52,174 nt of DNA, taken from the NCBI GenBank assembly GCA_903881585.1, contig CAIRTW010000276.1:1-52174 (forward strand), written 5' to 3'. A program made the translations under genes and the position numbers. How positions within the stretch are numbered: the first letter of the stretch is position 1; the number at the start of each line of letters is the position of its first letter. The DNA is from an uncultured Bacteroidota bacterium (GTDB lineage Bacteria; Bacteroidota; Bacteroidia; Chitinophagales; Chitinophagaceae). The notes under the pieces were generated by a model. The model made no database searches. It was not told the origin of the DNA and saw only the letters and a list, made by a program, of their open reading frames with translations. Shown one piece after another: positions 1-7,813 of the stretch.

Positions 1-132
1 CTGCTTGGATGCACGGTTTTTGAGGGCCTTTGCCATATTTCCTTGCATTTGGTTACCCCTAATTTCCGAAATTCTCCCGTATTTACTATACTTTGTAGTT
101 AATCAGCAGACCCTATTTAATCCTGACAATCT

Positions 133-1266
133 ATGGACGAATCGCAACAAAACCCATTTACCCGCAATTATCCCTTTTTCATTAAGGCGCCTGTTATTTT
201 ATTCGGGCTAGCGCTCTTTTTCTGCATTCTGCATGTGCTATCGGAAGTGCTGGTGCCATTTGCTTTCGCTTGCCTGATCGCCATCCTGCTCAACCCGCTG
301 AGCAGACTGCTGGGACGAAAACTACCCAGGGGGATCGCAATATTTTTTGCTATCCTGCTTGCGCTGTCGTTTGTAATAACTGTTTGTTATCTTCTGTCTC
401 GGCAAATATTGACATTTAATGAGTCGCTACCGGCGCTGAAAGCAAAATCGTCGATGATCGCGGAACAAGTGCAGTTGTGGATCAAAAATCATTTTGGCCT
501 GTCGGTGCAAAAGCAGCTTGAAATGGTAGATGGCGCCGTAAAGGGCGGGGAAGCATATGTGGGTACTACTGTGAGCGCCCTGTTGGGCGGAGTAGTGGTG
601 CTGATCTTAATACCCATCTACGTGTTTTTTCTTCTCTTTTACAAACACCTGCTGCTGGATTTTATTTTCACCGTGTTTACCGAGAAGAATTCGCCGCGTG
701 TTGCTGAAATATTATCAGAAACAAAAATTGCCATTCAAAAATATGTCGTGGGCCTGCTGATAGAAATGGTAATCGTTTCCACCCTGAACAGTACTGCCTT
801 GCTGATACTAGGTGTTAAATCAGCCATACTTATAGGAGTGATTGGTGGCATACTGAACGTGATACCCTATCTGGGCGGGATTGTGGCCATAGCGTTGCCA
901 ATATTAATGGCAACAGTAACCAAAGAGGGCTATTCCACACAGGTGGAGATCCTCATTTCTTATATGATCATACAACTGATAGATAACAATATACTGGTGC
1001 CGAATATAGTATCGTCTAAAGTGCAGATAAATGCACTGTTTTCCATTCTTATAGTACTGTGCGGTGGAATGCTATGGGGGTATTCGGGAATGTTTCTTTC
1101 GATACCTTTTGTGGCGATACTAAAAATTATTTTTGACCGCATAGACGGACTTAAGCCATGGGGGCATGTGCTGGGAACAAAAGTGCCTGAAAAGCATATA
1201 GGTATAAAATGGCAGGCAAAATGGGCGCGGCGATTTAATAGAAGAGATGAGGTGTCGGAAACGTAG
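133..1266 (+). CDS. AI-2E family transporter (membrane permease)
   Basis: Polytopic inner membrane protein of the AI-2E exporter / UPF0118 family, 377 aa, the usual length. A hydrophobic pair lies near residues 15-65, a soluble stretch (about 85-150) follows, and then a long set of membrane helices to about residue 340, with the family-typical GGILNVIPYLGG-type segment and a basic C-terminal tail. The family contains autoinducer-2 exporters and Na+/H+ antiporters, so the substrate cannot be read from the sequence. The ATG at 133 gives a short polar N-terminus before the first helix. It is transcribed alone; the next gene downstream is on the opposite strand. Confidence 0.88.
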   Translation: MDESQQNPFTRNYPFFIKAPVILFGLALFFCILHVLSEVLVPFAFACLIAILLNPLSRLLGRKLPRGIAIFFAILLALSFVITVCYLLSRQILTFNESLPALKAKSSMIAEQVQLWIKNHFGLSVQKQLEMVDGAVKGGEAYVGTTVSALLGGVVVLILIPIYVFFLLFYKHLLLDFIFTVFTEKNSPRVAEILSETKIAIQKYVVGLLIEMVIVSTLNSTALLILGVKSAILIGVIGGILNVIPYLGGIVAIALPILMATVTKEGYSTQVEILISYMIIQLIDNNILVPNIVSSKVQINALFSILIVLCGGMLWGYSGMFLSIPFVAILKIIFDRIDGLKPWGHVLGTKVPEKHIGIKWQAKWARRFNRRDEVSET

Positions 1267-1362
1267 CTGTGTTAGGAAGCAATCCGTAGATGACATTTTC
1301 GACTTCCGTTCATTGATGCATCGAGGGATTTATTGCGGCTTCCAAACTAATCTTAATGAAAA

Positions 1363-1659
1363 CTAAAATTTCAAGTTGTCCGGATTTTGATAAGTATTCC
1401 AGAACCGGAGGATTTCAACTGTTTTTCCGTTTATACGGTAATACAAAATAATGCGGCCATGTATCACGCATTTGCGGATTTTTTTGGACGGGTTATGCAG
1501 CGGATATAAATATGGATTTTCCCGAATTATCTCAAGTACATCGCCTACCCGATTCAGAAACAGCCGCAATACTTTTTCATTCCATTCCTTTTCAAGATAT
1601 TCTATGTTTGCATTAAACGTAAGCTCACCTCTTGGCGTCCATTTTAAAGCATAACTCAT
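1363..1659 (-). CDS. ParE/RelE-family toxin (TA module 1)
   Basis: Toxin of about 98 aa of the ParE/RelE superfamily: an N-terminal WTPRGE-type strand, a central helix pair, the PYLYP turn (about residue 48), a basic strand (KKIRKCVIHGRIILYYRI) and a terminal strand ending FWNT..NP..L. The start at 1659 is chosen because it makes an ATGA overlap with the stop codon of the upstream antitoxin (1656-1658); a longer frame reaching 1689 would lie inside the antitoxin gene. Members either poison gyrase (ParE) or cleave mRNA on the ribosome (RelE); the FWNT ending fits the ParE-like branch, but the target is inferred. It resembles the toxin at 38879-39190. Confidence 0.85.
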   Translation of the reverse strand: MSYALKWTPRGELTFNANIEYLEKEWNEKVLRLFLNRVGDVLEIIRENPYLYPLHNPSKKIRKCVIHGRIILYYRINGKTVEILRFWNTYQNPDNLKF

Positions 1660-1898
1660 AGCTTGTATCGCTTTTTGACTTCTGCCCATACTTCTTCGTG
1701 CGGGCGGCCTTCTCCTCGTTCAGCTTCCTGAATAGCAATATCCAGCTCCTTTTCCAGTTCAGGATCGTATGTGTCTTGCGCCCCTTTCCAATCAGCGTCC
1801 AATATTTCTTTGATAGCCTGTATCACGGACTCATCCTGTTCTTCACTTATCCGTTGAATTATTTCTTCTTTTTCTGCGACTATATTCATACCCGTCAT
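1656..1898 (-). CDS. Antitoxin of ParE-type TA module 1
   Basis: Acidic 80 aa protein upstream of and overlapping the toxin gene by ATGA, the typical antitoxin-first order. The N-terminal half (about residues 8-40) is a predicted helix resembling the short 'addiction module' antitoxins paired with ParE-like toxins in Bacteroidota. The C-terminus carries the motif RPHEEVWAEVKKRY, comparable with IPHEEVMKMYKQW in the antitoxin at 38655. A second ATG at 1889 is an alternative start. A TAACTTTG box (1909-1916, minus) lies just upstream. Autoregulation with the toxin is known for the family and inferred here. Confidence 0.82.
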   Translation of the reverse strand: MTGMNIVAEKEEIIQRISEEQDESVIQAIKEILDADWKGAQDTYDPELEKELDIAIQEAERGEGRPHEEVWAEVKKRYKL

Positions 1899-1908
1899 TT
1901 TTGCTATT

Positions 1909-1916
1909 CAAAGTTA
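1909..1916 (-). promoter_or_regulatory. Bacteroidota -7 box (TAACTTTG) for TA module 1
   Basis: On the minus strand this reads TAACTTTG, a full match to the Bacteroidota -7 consensus TAnnTTTG, 10 bases before the antitoxin ATG. No good TTG was seen at the expected -33 position. Confidence 0.5.
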
Positions 1917-2030
1917 AGATTTTTTCCTAGCTGGAAAAAAAGTTGCATTTCGACCTTAGTTCTTTGAATGTCCTAAGACGGTTCTATTGTGGCCTCCAAA
2001 TACCCTGCTGAACATCTGAAAGAACGGGGA

Positions 2031-2624
2031 TTATTCGATACTCGGAGAGACGGTATTCGTTTGAAAGTCAATTATTGCCATTGCTTGTAGTCCCAAGTCT
2101 GTAAAAGGAATGGAATAATTATAATGAATCGTCAGTTTGCAATTTGTCTTATCGATTTGTTCGATCGTTGGACCTAATAACACGCCGTATTGTCTTATTT
2201 GTTCATTATCCTTCTTTAAAAGCGGGGAAAATGTATTTTCATTTATGGTAACGATATTAGTCGCCTTTTTACTAAGACTTTTTAATATTACCTCACTCCA
2301 CGAATAATATATATAGACTCCAACAAGGTCGGCATTCCACACATACTTCATTGGGAAAAGATAACGTCTTGATGTATCACACCTATTTATAATCTGGACC
2401 ACATAATCGCCACAAATAAATGTAGTGTCAAGATTCAAATGACCACCATACTCTATGATGTACCTGTTCTTTTCTACATCTGCGTTTTTGCTTATTGTGA
2501 TACTATCCCCAGAGGCTAAACTATATATCTTTATACTGTCCTTATTAGTTATCCCGCTATTATTACCTACTTGTGCCACGGCATAAATCGGGAGCAAAAG
2601 CAGAGCAAACAATAATCTTTTCAT
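2031..2624 (-). CDS. Secreted protein of unknown function
   Basis: 197 aa with a clear Sec signal peptide (MKRLLFALLLLPIYAVAQ; cleavage expected near residue 18). The mature part is rich in beta-strand patterns and polar residues and has two Cys pairs (one near ICGDYVVQIINRCD) but no motif I recognise. The Ala-Val-Ala-Gln ending of the signal and the absence of a lipobox suggest a periplasmic or released protein. It is not in an operon: about 130 bases separate it from the antitoxin downstream. No function is assigned. Confidence 0.75.
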   Translation of the reverse strand: MKRLLFALLLLPIYAVAQVGNNSGITNKDSIKIYSLASGDSITISKNADVEKNRYIIEYGGHLNLDTTFICGDYVVQIINRCDTSRRYLFPMKYVWNADLVGVYIYYSWSEVILKSLSKKATNIVTINENTFSPLLKKDNEQIRQYGVLLGPTIEQIDKTNCKLTIHYNYSIPFTDLGLQAMAIIDFQTNTVSPSIE

Positions 2625-2723
2625 TGATCTAAAGATAACGACTTTCTTCTGCTCTATGCATTCGAAGTATACAAAATAGGGCGCGATCTCTCGCGACCCA
2701 CAGATTGCAACAAATAGTACCTA

Positions 2724-2909
2724 CTACTTTTTCTCCGTACAATTCACCATCCAGTTGATGCCGTATTTATCGGTGAGGGAGCCGAAGTAGGAACCAAAAA
2801 ACATATCGGCGAGCGGCATGCTGATGGTTCCGCCATCGGAGAGGCCCTGGAATAATATTTCGGCCTCAGCCCTTGTTTCGGGCTCCAGGCTGATGTGCAT
2901 GTTGTTGCC
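2724..2909 (-). pseudogene. C-terminal remnant of a VOC (PhnB/glyoxalase-like) gene
   Basis: The minus strand encodes about 62 residues beginning GNNMHISLEPET, continuing through GTISMPLADMFFGSYFGS, and ending GINWMVNCTEKK before a TAG at 2724-2726. This is the C-terminal half of PhnB-type VOC proteins (usually about 140-160 aa), which share NNxHxSxEP and the GxNWMVN ending. No start codon or N-terminal half is present: the reading frame closes at a TAA around 2919-2921, where the nucleotidyltransferase gene ends. The gene was therefore truncated at its 5' side, presumably when the neighbouring DNA was acquired. Confidence 0.8.
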
Positions 2910-2910
2910 T

Positions 2911-3222
2911 CTATAATTTTACTTCCAATCCAGTCTTCTTAATTTCATCCAATAACAGACCTCTGCCGGTGTAATCTTTGGTGGGATACGTATGTATATC
3001 GAGATCAGGAAAACGAATATTTACCATGGCTACCAGGTCTAAATTCTGTAAAATATTATCTGTAAAATTTCCAGAGAACAAGGCCAAGTCTATGTCTGAG
3101 TTTTCATTTGACTTTCCGGTAAGTACAGAACCAAACAAAATTGCCTTATCTATTTTTATAGGTAAGGATTTGCATGCCCGAAGGAAATCACGTGTATACT
3201 TTATTGCATCTTCTCTGTTCAT
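2911..3222 (-). CDS. MNT-type nucleotidyltransferase (orphan)
   Basis: 103 aa minimal nucleotidyltransferase of the Pol beta superfamily. The signature GSVLTGKSNENSDIDLAL (about residues 31-48) contains the GS and D-x-D metal-binding motif. The ATG at 3222 is chosen because it begins the family-typical helix (MNREDAIKYTRDFL); the open frame extends upstream to 3327, but that part would overlap yebC and looks non-coding. Such proteins usually pair with a HEPN protein as an AMPylating antitoxin; none is adjacent, although a lone HEPN gene sits at 16830-17225. The stop codon abuts the truncated VOC gene. Confidence 0.8.
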   Translation of the reverse strand: MNREDAIKYTRDFLRACKSLPIKIDKAILFGSVLTGKSNENSDIDLALFSGNFTDNILQNLDLVAMVNIRFPDLDIHTYPTKDYTGRGLLLDEIKKTGLEVKL

Positions 3223-3289
3223 TATTAAGATATTCTTCAGAGGCTCAATCCCTTGCGCTCTACAAATTCTACATCCCGGTACAAAATTC

Positions 3290-4000
3290 CTACGCCATAT
3301 TATGAAACACATGCTGCACATCATCATCCTGTTCCAGGCGCTCTATGAGCTTGAATACGTCTTCTGATTGCTCTTCGGTTACTGCTATTGTGTTCAGTGG
3401 TATCCATTCCAGCTCTGAGGAGATGGGGGTGATGCCTTTTTCTTCCAGGGCTTTCTGCATATTGCCGAAGTCGGTAAAGCCACACTGCACCACTATGTTG
3501 CCTTCGCTGTCTTCGCCTACTTCTTCCAGGCCGAAGTCTATAAGCTCCAGCTCCATGTCTTCTATATTCAGGCCCTCAGATTTCAGTTTAAAAACACCTA
3601 GGTGCTTGAACAGGAATACCACCGAACCGCTATTGCCCGGTGTGCCGCCGCCTTTGTTAAAGTGCGAGCGCACGTTAGCCACTGTACGTGTTGTATTATC
3701 CGTTGCAGTTACCACCAGCAGCGCTATGCCATGGGGAGCATAGCCTTCATACAGCACCTCATCATAGTTGCTGATGTCTTTGCCCATGGCGTTCTTTATG
3801 GCCGCCTCTATGCGGTCCTTCGGCATGTTGAAGCCCTTGGCATTCTGCATTACGCGGCGCAGCATAGGGTTTGTGTCCGGCTCCGGGCCACCTTTCTTTA
3901 CTGCTATAGCTATTTCCTTGCCCACACGGCTGAACTGCTTGGCCATGCGGTCGTAACGTGCAAACATCGACGATTTGCGTACTTCAAATATCCTACCCAT
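3290..4000 (-). CDS. yebC: YebC/PmpR family protein (TACO1-like)
   Basis: 236 aa, the full family length. The N-terminus reads MGRIFEVRKSSMFARYDRMAKQF, followed by the KKGGPEPDTNP..L segment and the family core NMPKDRIEAAIKNA (about residues 58-71), YEGYAPHG and NKGGGTPGNSGSV. YebC proteins bind ribosomes and help translate difficult (proline-rich) stretches; some were described as transcription regulators. The N-terminus is R-S-S-M-F rather than the common KWSNIK start, as in many Bacteroidota homologues. A TACTTTTG box lies 33 bases upstream. Confidence 0.95.
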   Translation of the reverse strand: MGRIFEVRKSSMFARYDRMAKQFSRVGKEIAIAVKKGGPEPDTNPMLRRVMQNAKGFNMPKDRIEAAIKNAMGKDISNYDEVLYEGYAPHGIALLVVTATDNTTRTVANVRSHFNKGGGTPGNSGSVVFLFKHLGVFKLKSEGLNIEDMELELIDFGLEEVGEDSEGNIVVQCGFTDFGNMQKALEEKGITPISSELEWIPLNTIAVTEEQSEDVFKLIERLEQDDDVQHVFHNMA

Positions 4001-4032
4001 ATTGTATTGTTAGTGTATTTAGAATCAGGGCG

Positions 4033-4040
4033 CAAAAGTA
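4033..4040 (-). promoter_or_regulatory. Bacteroidota -7 box (TACTTTTG) for yebC
   Basis: The minus strand reads TACTTTTG, matching TAnnTTTG, leaving a 5' leader of roughly 28 bases before the yebC ATG. No convincing -33 TTG was found. Confidence 0.5.
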
Positions 4041-4106
4041 AGAATTGTTTTCTTTGCACCGATATAAAAAACAAGAACCTGGCACCTGTCCTGAATTTAC
4101 ATTCAT

Positions 4107-4817
4107 TTAAAATTTCACAATAAGATAAAATACAAGCGGCGAGCTAAAGGTGCCCTGTGATACGCTGGGTTTTGATACTGTTTCCTTAGTCACGGTCGTG
4201 ATAGCGCCCAATCCATTGCTCTGGGTTGTGGTAATGTCTATGGTATTCACCTGGTTGCCGGTGACATAGTAGAAACTAGCTTCTGTGCCTATCAAAACAC
4301 GCTTGGTAATATGATACCTTATCCATGCCATTGGCCCGCCGCCATAGCTAGTTATTGTTGTCTTTGTCGCAGTAGTCGTGGTATCAAAGGAATGTACTGT
4401 ATTGCTTGTGTTGTCGTTATTGTTATTGAACACGAGATCAACACCCCCGCCGGCTGTCCACCTTTGAGAAAGGTTAACCAGTTTTTCTACACCAAGGCGC
4501 AGCTGCATATCGTTTAGCTTAGTGCTGGTTGCCGTAATACCATCGTCGCTGGAAGTGGAACTGTAGCCCGCGCCGAGCCTTAGCCCGAAACCAGATTTGA
4601 AATTGATATTGTATGTGAGCAAGTAAGGATTGACAATGGTAGAAGCCGTGCTGCTGTTAAAATTGAATACCTGTCTGATGAGCCCGTTGAGCTGCACACC
4701 TACATACTGGTCCACATGCTGGTAACCGGTATCATTAGCGCCCTTTGGATCATCCTGGGCAAATGAGGTCTGAAGGCATCCCACAAAGAGAAATGCCGTA
4801 AACAGGCTTTTTTTCAT
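4107..4817 (-). CDS. Outer membrane beta-barrel protein
   Basis: 236 aa with a signal peptide (MKKSLFTAFLFVGCLQTSFA, then QDD). The mature part alternates polar and hydrophobic residues in strands (for example SGFGLRLGAGYSS, WTAGGGVDLVF, GPMAWIRYHI, LIGTEASFYYV) and ends in YLIVKF; a terminal Phe is the usual signal for BAM-dependent insertion. This fits a small 8-10-strand barrel of the outer-membrane 'beta-brl' class. It starts 2 bases after the stop of the upstream di-haem peroxidase, so the two are translationally coupled and probably act at the same membrane. Function is otherwise unknown. Confidence 0.8.
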   Translation of the reverse strand: MKKSLFTAFLFVGCLQTSFAQDDPKGANDTGYQHVDQYVGVQLNGLIRQVFNFNSSTASTIVNPYLLTYNINFKSGFGLRLGAGYSSTSSDDGITATSTKLNDMQLRLGVEKLVNLSQRWTAGGGVDLVFNNNNDNTSNTVHSFDTTTTATKTTITSYGGGPMAWIRYHITKRVLIGTEASFYYVTGNQVNTIDITTTQSNGLGAITTVTKETVSKPSVSQGTFSSPLVFYLIVKF

Positions 4818-4818
4818 T

Positions 4819-5916
4819 TTAATTTATTTTGAATGGGTTAGAAAATCTGGGAGCTGTAGTTATTTGATAGTCTGTAAGCGTATTGAGGAAGGCTATTATC
4901 GCCTGCTTATCCTGGTCGGGTATGCTCATCTGTAACGCATTCCCGGAATTATTGATAAGCAGCGGATCGAGGTTAGGTGTCTTAATGATACCGTGGCTGT
5001 AATGATCGATAACATCGCTGAGCGTCTTATACCTGCCATCGTGCATATATGGCGCAGTGAGCGCCACATTGCGAAGGCTCGGCACATTGAAGGTCCCGTT
5101 TTCTGTTGCAATACCTGTTATGGTTCCGCGTCCCATATCGACATAATTATTATCAAGGCCGATGTCGAGGAAACTGGAACCGCCGCCGCCGCCGTAGAAA
5201 TTATTGAACATTCCGGGGCGAACACCACCATTGTGGCAAGATGAGCAATTATACTTGCTGTCAAACAAAGCCTTTCCAGCAACTTCCTGTGCTGTCATTG
5301 CTGTTGAATCACCATCAACATACCTGTCCAGCCTGGTAGGGGCCGTATTGATCGCTTGCATAAATATCGCTATAGCGTCGGATATCCGGTCAACAGTGAT
5401 CTGCCCATCGCCATATGCGCTAAGAAACAGATTGCTGTAATATGGCAGCGCAGCTAGTTTTTGAGGTAAAGTAGATGGATCAGTAATGCCCATTTCCACA
5501 TGATTGCTTATTGGCCGAACAGAAAGATTACGGATGTTAATTTCCCTGCCGTCCCAGAAAAAGGACTGCCTGCCTTGCACATTCATTACTGCAGGTGCGT
5601 TTCGCTTGGTGAGCCTGCCTTCATAACCAACGCTGAAAGAAACGTTATCGGCAAAGCTATATTCCTGCTTGTGGCAGCTTGCGCAGGCTACTGCATTATT
5701 GAGCGATAAATGAGTATCATAAAACAATACCCGCCCCAGGGTAGCCTTTCTGTTCAGGCTATCGGGCTGAAAAAAGGCGAAGCTATCATAATACGGATAC
5801 GGCGTAGTGGGAAGATCGAGGTAAACCGAACTACCAGAGACTACGGCACTTTTTTTACAAGAATACGCTACAGCAATTACCAGCAAGATACTACATACGG
5901 CGATCAGCTTCTTCAT
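4819..5916 (-). CDS. Di-haem cytochrome c peroxidase (MauG/CcpA family) lipoprotein
   Basis: 365 aa from the ATG at 5916, chosen because it gives a lipoprotein signal (MKKLIAVCSILLVIAVAYSC, lipid-modified Cys20); the frame stays open to 5994 with a hydrophobic but unlikely extension. Two c-type haem sites are visible: CASCH (Cys78-His82) and CSSCH (Cys224-His228), with the family segments DxxLS.N.AVACASCH, KRNAPAVMNV, WDGRE and PSLRNVALTAPYMHDG. The family reduces H2O2 or performs MauG-like oxidations in the periplasm. It lies upstream of and coupled to a beta-barrel gene. The substrate is not evident. Confidence 0.92.
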   Translation of the reverse strand: MKKLIAVCSILLVIAVAYSCKKSAVVSGSSVYLDLPTTPYPYYDSFAFFQPDSLNRKATLGRVLFYDTHLSLNNAVACASCHKQEYSFADNVSFSVGYEGRLTKRNAPAVMNVQGRQSFFWDGREINIRNLSVRPISNHVEMGITDPSTLPQKLAALPYYSNLFLSAYGDGQITVDRISDAIAIFMQAINTAPTRLDRYVDGDSTAMTAQEVAGKALFDSKYNCSSCHNGGVRPGMFNNFYGGGGGSSFLDIGLDNNYVDMGRGTITGIATENGTFNVPSLRNVALTAPYMHDGRYKTLSDVIDHYSHGIIKTPNLDPLLINNSGNALQMSIPDQDKQAIIAFLNTLTDYQITTAPRFSNPFKIN

Positions 5917-5990
5917 AGGGCTACTTTGAATGATAAATAATATGACAATAAAAATACTAAATATTTTAAAACAGGGTCTATTTAAATTAA

Positions 5991-6629
5991 TCAAACCAGT
6001 TTAGGTACATATATCACAAACTTCTCCTCAAATGCCGGCTCTGGAAATATATCATTGATGCGCCATGCCTGCGCGATCTTCTGCAATCCGGATTCTTTGA
6101 TCTCATTGGTCAGGTCTCCACCTTTCAGGCATATCAGCCCGTTGGGGAATTCATCGCTCTTCTGCCCCATGCGTATTAGGGGGTTTATCCACCGCCAGAG
6201 GTCGCCCAGAGGGGCCACAGCGCGGGATACCGCAAAGTCAAATGTCCTGCCTTTGATCTCCTCTACCCTTCCATGCATGGCAGTTACATTTTTAAGCCCT
6301 ATTGCACCTGCAACCTCCTGCACCACTTTTATCTTTTTGCCTATGCTGTCCACCAATAAGAAATTCACCTTCGGAAAAAAGATAGCGAGCGGTATGCCCG
6401 GAAAGCCGCCACCCGTTCCTATGTCCACCACCTGCGTCCCATCGTCAAACGAGCAAAGCGCGGCAATGGCCAATGAGTGCAGTACATGTTTCTCATACAG
6501 CGCGTCTATATCCTTGCGCGAGATCACATTTATTTTCTCGTTCCATTCTTTATATAAGCTTTCCAGCTGCTGCAACTGTGCGAGCTGGTGTTGTGTGAAG
6601 TCGGCGAAGTATTTTAAAACTATTTCCAA
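5991..6629 (-). CDS. rsmG: 16S rRNA (guanine527-N7)-methyltransferase RsmG
   Basis: 212 aa. The SAM-binding motif VVDIGTGGGFPGIPLA (residues 67-81), the upstream KEWNEKINVISRKD (28-40) and the downstream VSRAVAPL are diagnostic of RsmG, which methylates N7 of G527 in 16S rRNA. The start at 6629 overlaps the end of the glycosyltransferase gene by about 10 bases, so the pair is probably co-transcribed. The gene ends 74 bases upstream of the chosen start of the peroxidase gene. Confidence 0.95.
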   Translation of the reverse strand: MEIVLKYFADFTQHQLAQLQQLESLYKEWNEKINVISRKDIDALYEKHVLHSLAIAALCSFDDGTQVVDIGTGGGFPGIPLAIFFPKVNFLLVDSIGKKIKVVQEVAGAIGLKNVTAMHGRVEEIKGRTFDFAVSRAVAPLGDLWRWINPLIRMGQKSDEFPNGLICLKGGDLTNEIKESGLQKIAQAWRINDIFPEPAFEEKFVIYVPKLV

Positions 6630-7777
6630 TTCTTTTCGTCTTTGTGGGTTATGTATGGGAAAAACGCAAAGTTATATACCATCCACCCTATATCGAAGAA
6701 AGGGAAGAAATAAATGATGTTTTTCCTTCCGAGTTTGCCCGCCATTACTGCCCAAAAAAACCAATAGACAATACAACGGACACACATAATAATTATTGCA
6801 GACAATGGGTGCGACAAAAACAAACATACAAAAAAGCACAACCAAAGACCGGCATGTGAAGCCCCATACAATCCAAGAAGGAATTTGATGCCCGGTTTAT
6901 AATATTTGCCGGTAGATAAATGCCGCTGCTTTTGCTTCCGCCAATCTGCCCAGGTGGTTTTCGAGGTGGTTGTTGTAAATGCTTCCCTATCGCATACAAT
7001 GGCTGTGTTATCCTTATTGCCCACAATGCTCACCAGCAGATCATCATCGCCAGATGGCAGGGCATTCCAGGCAGGTGAAGCAACCGCCTGCCGAAAAGCC
7101 GCCCTTGTGCAGGCCATATTCCTGCCCACGGCCATGTAGGGCATACCTGCGCATGCGTAGGCGCTATATTGCAGGAAGGTGTGCATTGTTTCCCATTGCA
7201 CAAAAGCATTCAGCAGTCCGCCGCCTGTGTGATAGCCGCCGTAGCCTGCCACTATCTGCTTACCTGAGGCCAGCGGGGCAACCATCTTTTCCAGCCAGCG
7301 GTGACTGGCCGGCACACAGTCTGCGTCTATCAGCACCAGCCAGTCATAGCTGGCAGCTTCCACGCCTTTACTTAATGCATGCTTTTTCCCTTTGAGCGCT
7401 CTGGTTGCGTCGCGCGGAACAACCACATCCCACAGATTGCCATACCACTGCTCCATTTCCATTAAAACCTGGGCAGTATTATCTTCCGATGCATCATTTA
7501 CCACAATAACCTCATACAGCGCGCCCCCATCCTTATGGCTATCTGGATCATTACCATATCTTTGCGACAAAATAATGGGCAGGTTTTCTTTAAGGTTGGC
7601 TGCTTCGTTCTTTGCACAGATGATGATGCTTACGGGCTGGCGATCTTTTACGGGTGTTTTAGGCTTGTCATCCTGAGCGGAGTCGAAGGATGGTATTGAA
7701 AACACGCGCACAAAGAAATACAATGCGTACGCGCATTGAATTATAGCAAGAAAGACAAACAGATAAAAGAGTGCCAC
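6620..7777 (-). CDS. Family 2 glycosyltransferase, membrane-anchored
   Basis: 385 aa. An N-terminal membrane helix (about 3-25) precedes a GT-A domain: PVSIIICAKNEAANL (48-62), VVNDASEDNT, LVLIDADCVP (the DxD-type metal motif) and SGDDDLLV, then a QKQRH segment similar to the QxxRW motif of processive GT2 enzymes. Two or three helices close the C-terminus. It probably transfers a sugar at the cytoplasmic face of the inner membrane; the acceptor is unknown. Residues about 30-38 (SFDSAQDD) are encoded by a common intergenic repeat that lies in frame inside the gene (7667-7693). It overlaps rsmG downstream. Confidence 0.85.
   Translation of the reverse strand: MALFYLFVFLAIIQCAYALYFFVRVFSIPSFDSAQDDKPKTPVKDRQPVSIIICAKNEAANLKENLPIILSQRYGNDPDSHKDGGALYEVIVVNDASEDNTAQVLMEMEQWYGNLWDVVVPRDATRALKGKKHALSKGVEAASYDWLVLIDADCVPASHRWLEKMVAPLASGKQIVAGYGGYHTGGGLLNAFVQWETMHTFLQYSAYACAGMPYMAVGRNMACTRAAFRQAVASPAWNALPSGDDDLLVSIVGNKDNTAIVCDREAFTTTTSKTTWADWRKQKQRHLSTGKYYKPGIKFLLGLYGASHAGLWLCFFVCLFLSHPLSAIIIMCVRCIVYWFFWAVMAGKLGRKNIIYFFPFFDIGWMVYNFAFFPYITHKDEKNWK
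7667..7693 (-). repeat. Dispersed Bacteroidota intergenic repeat inside the GT2 gene
   Basis: The plus strand reads GTCATCCTGAGCGGAGTCGA followed by AGGATGG. I know this as a frequent intergenic motif in Bacteroidota genomes. Here it sits in frame in the linker between the N-terminal helix and the catalytic domain of the glycosyltransferase. I saw only this one copy in the window. Confidence 0.55.
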
Positions 7778-7813
7778 TTAGTAAAGATAATTTAAACAGA
7801 TAAACCATTTCAC

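Noticed and set aside
5..211. Small ORF overlapping the start of the permease gene
   Set aside because: It overlaps the first helix of a well-supported gene in another frame and has no family features; it is a shadow.
1267..1362. Inverted repeat GGAAGCAAT...GCGGCTTCC between the permease and TA module 1 as a terminator
   Set aside because: The arms are about 55 bases apart, the pairing is imperfect and there is no T run.
3223..3327. N-terminal extension of the nucleotidyltransferase to 3327
   Set aside because: It would overlap the yebC end, begins MMMCSMCF without family similarity, and the ATG at 3222 fits the domain start.
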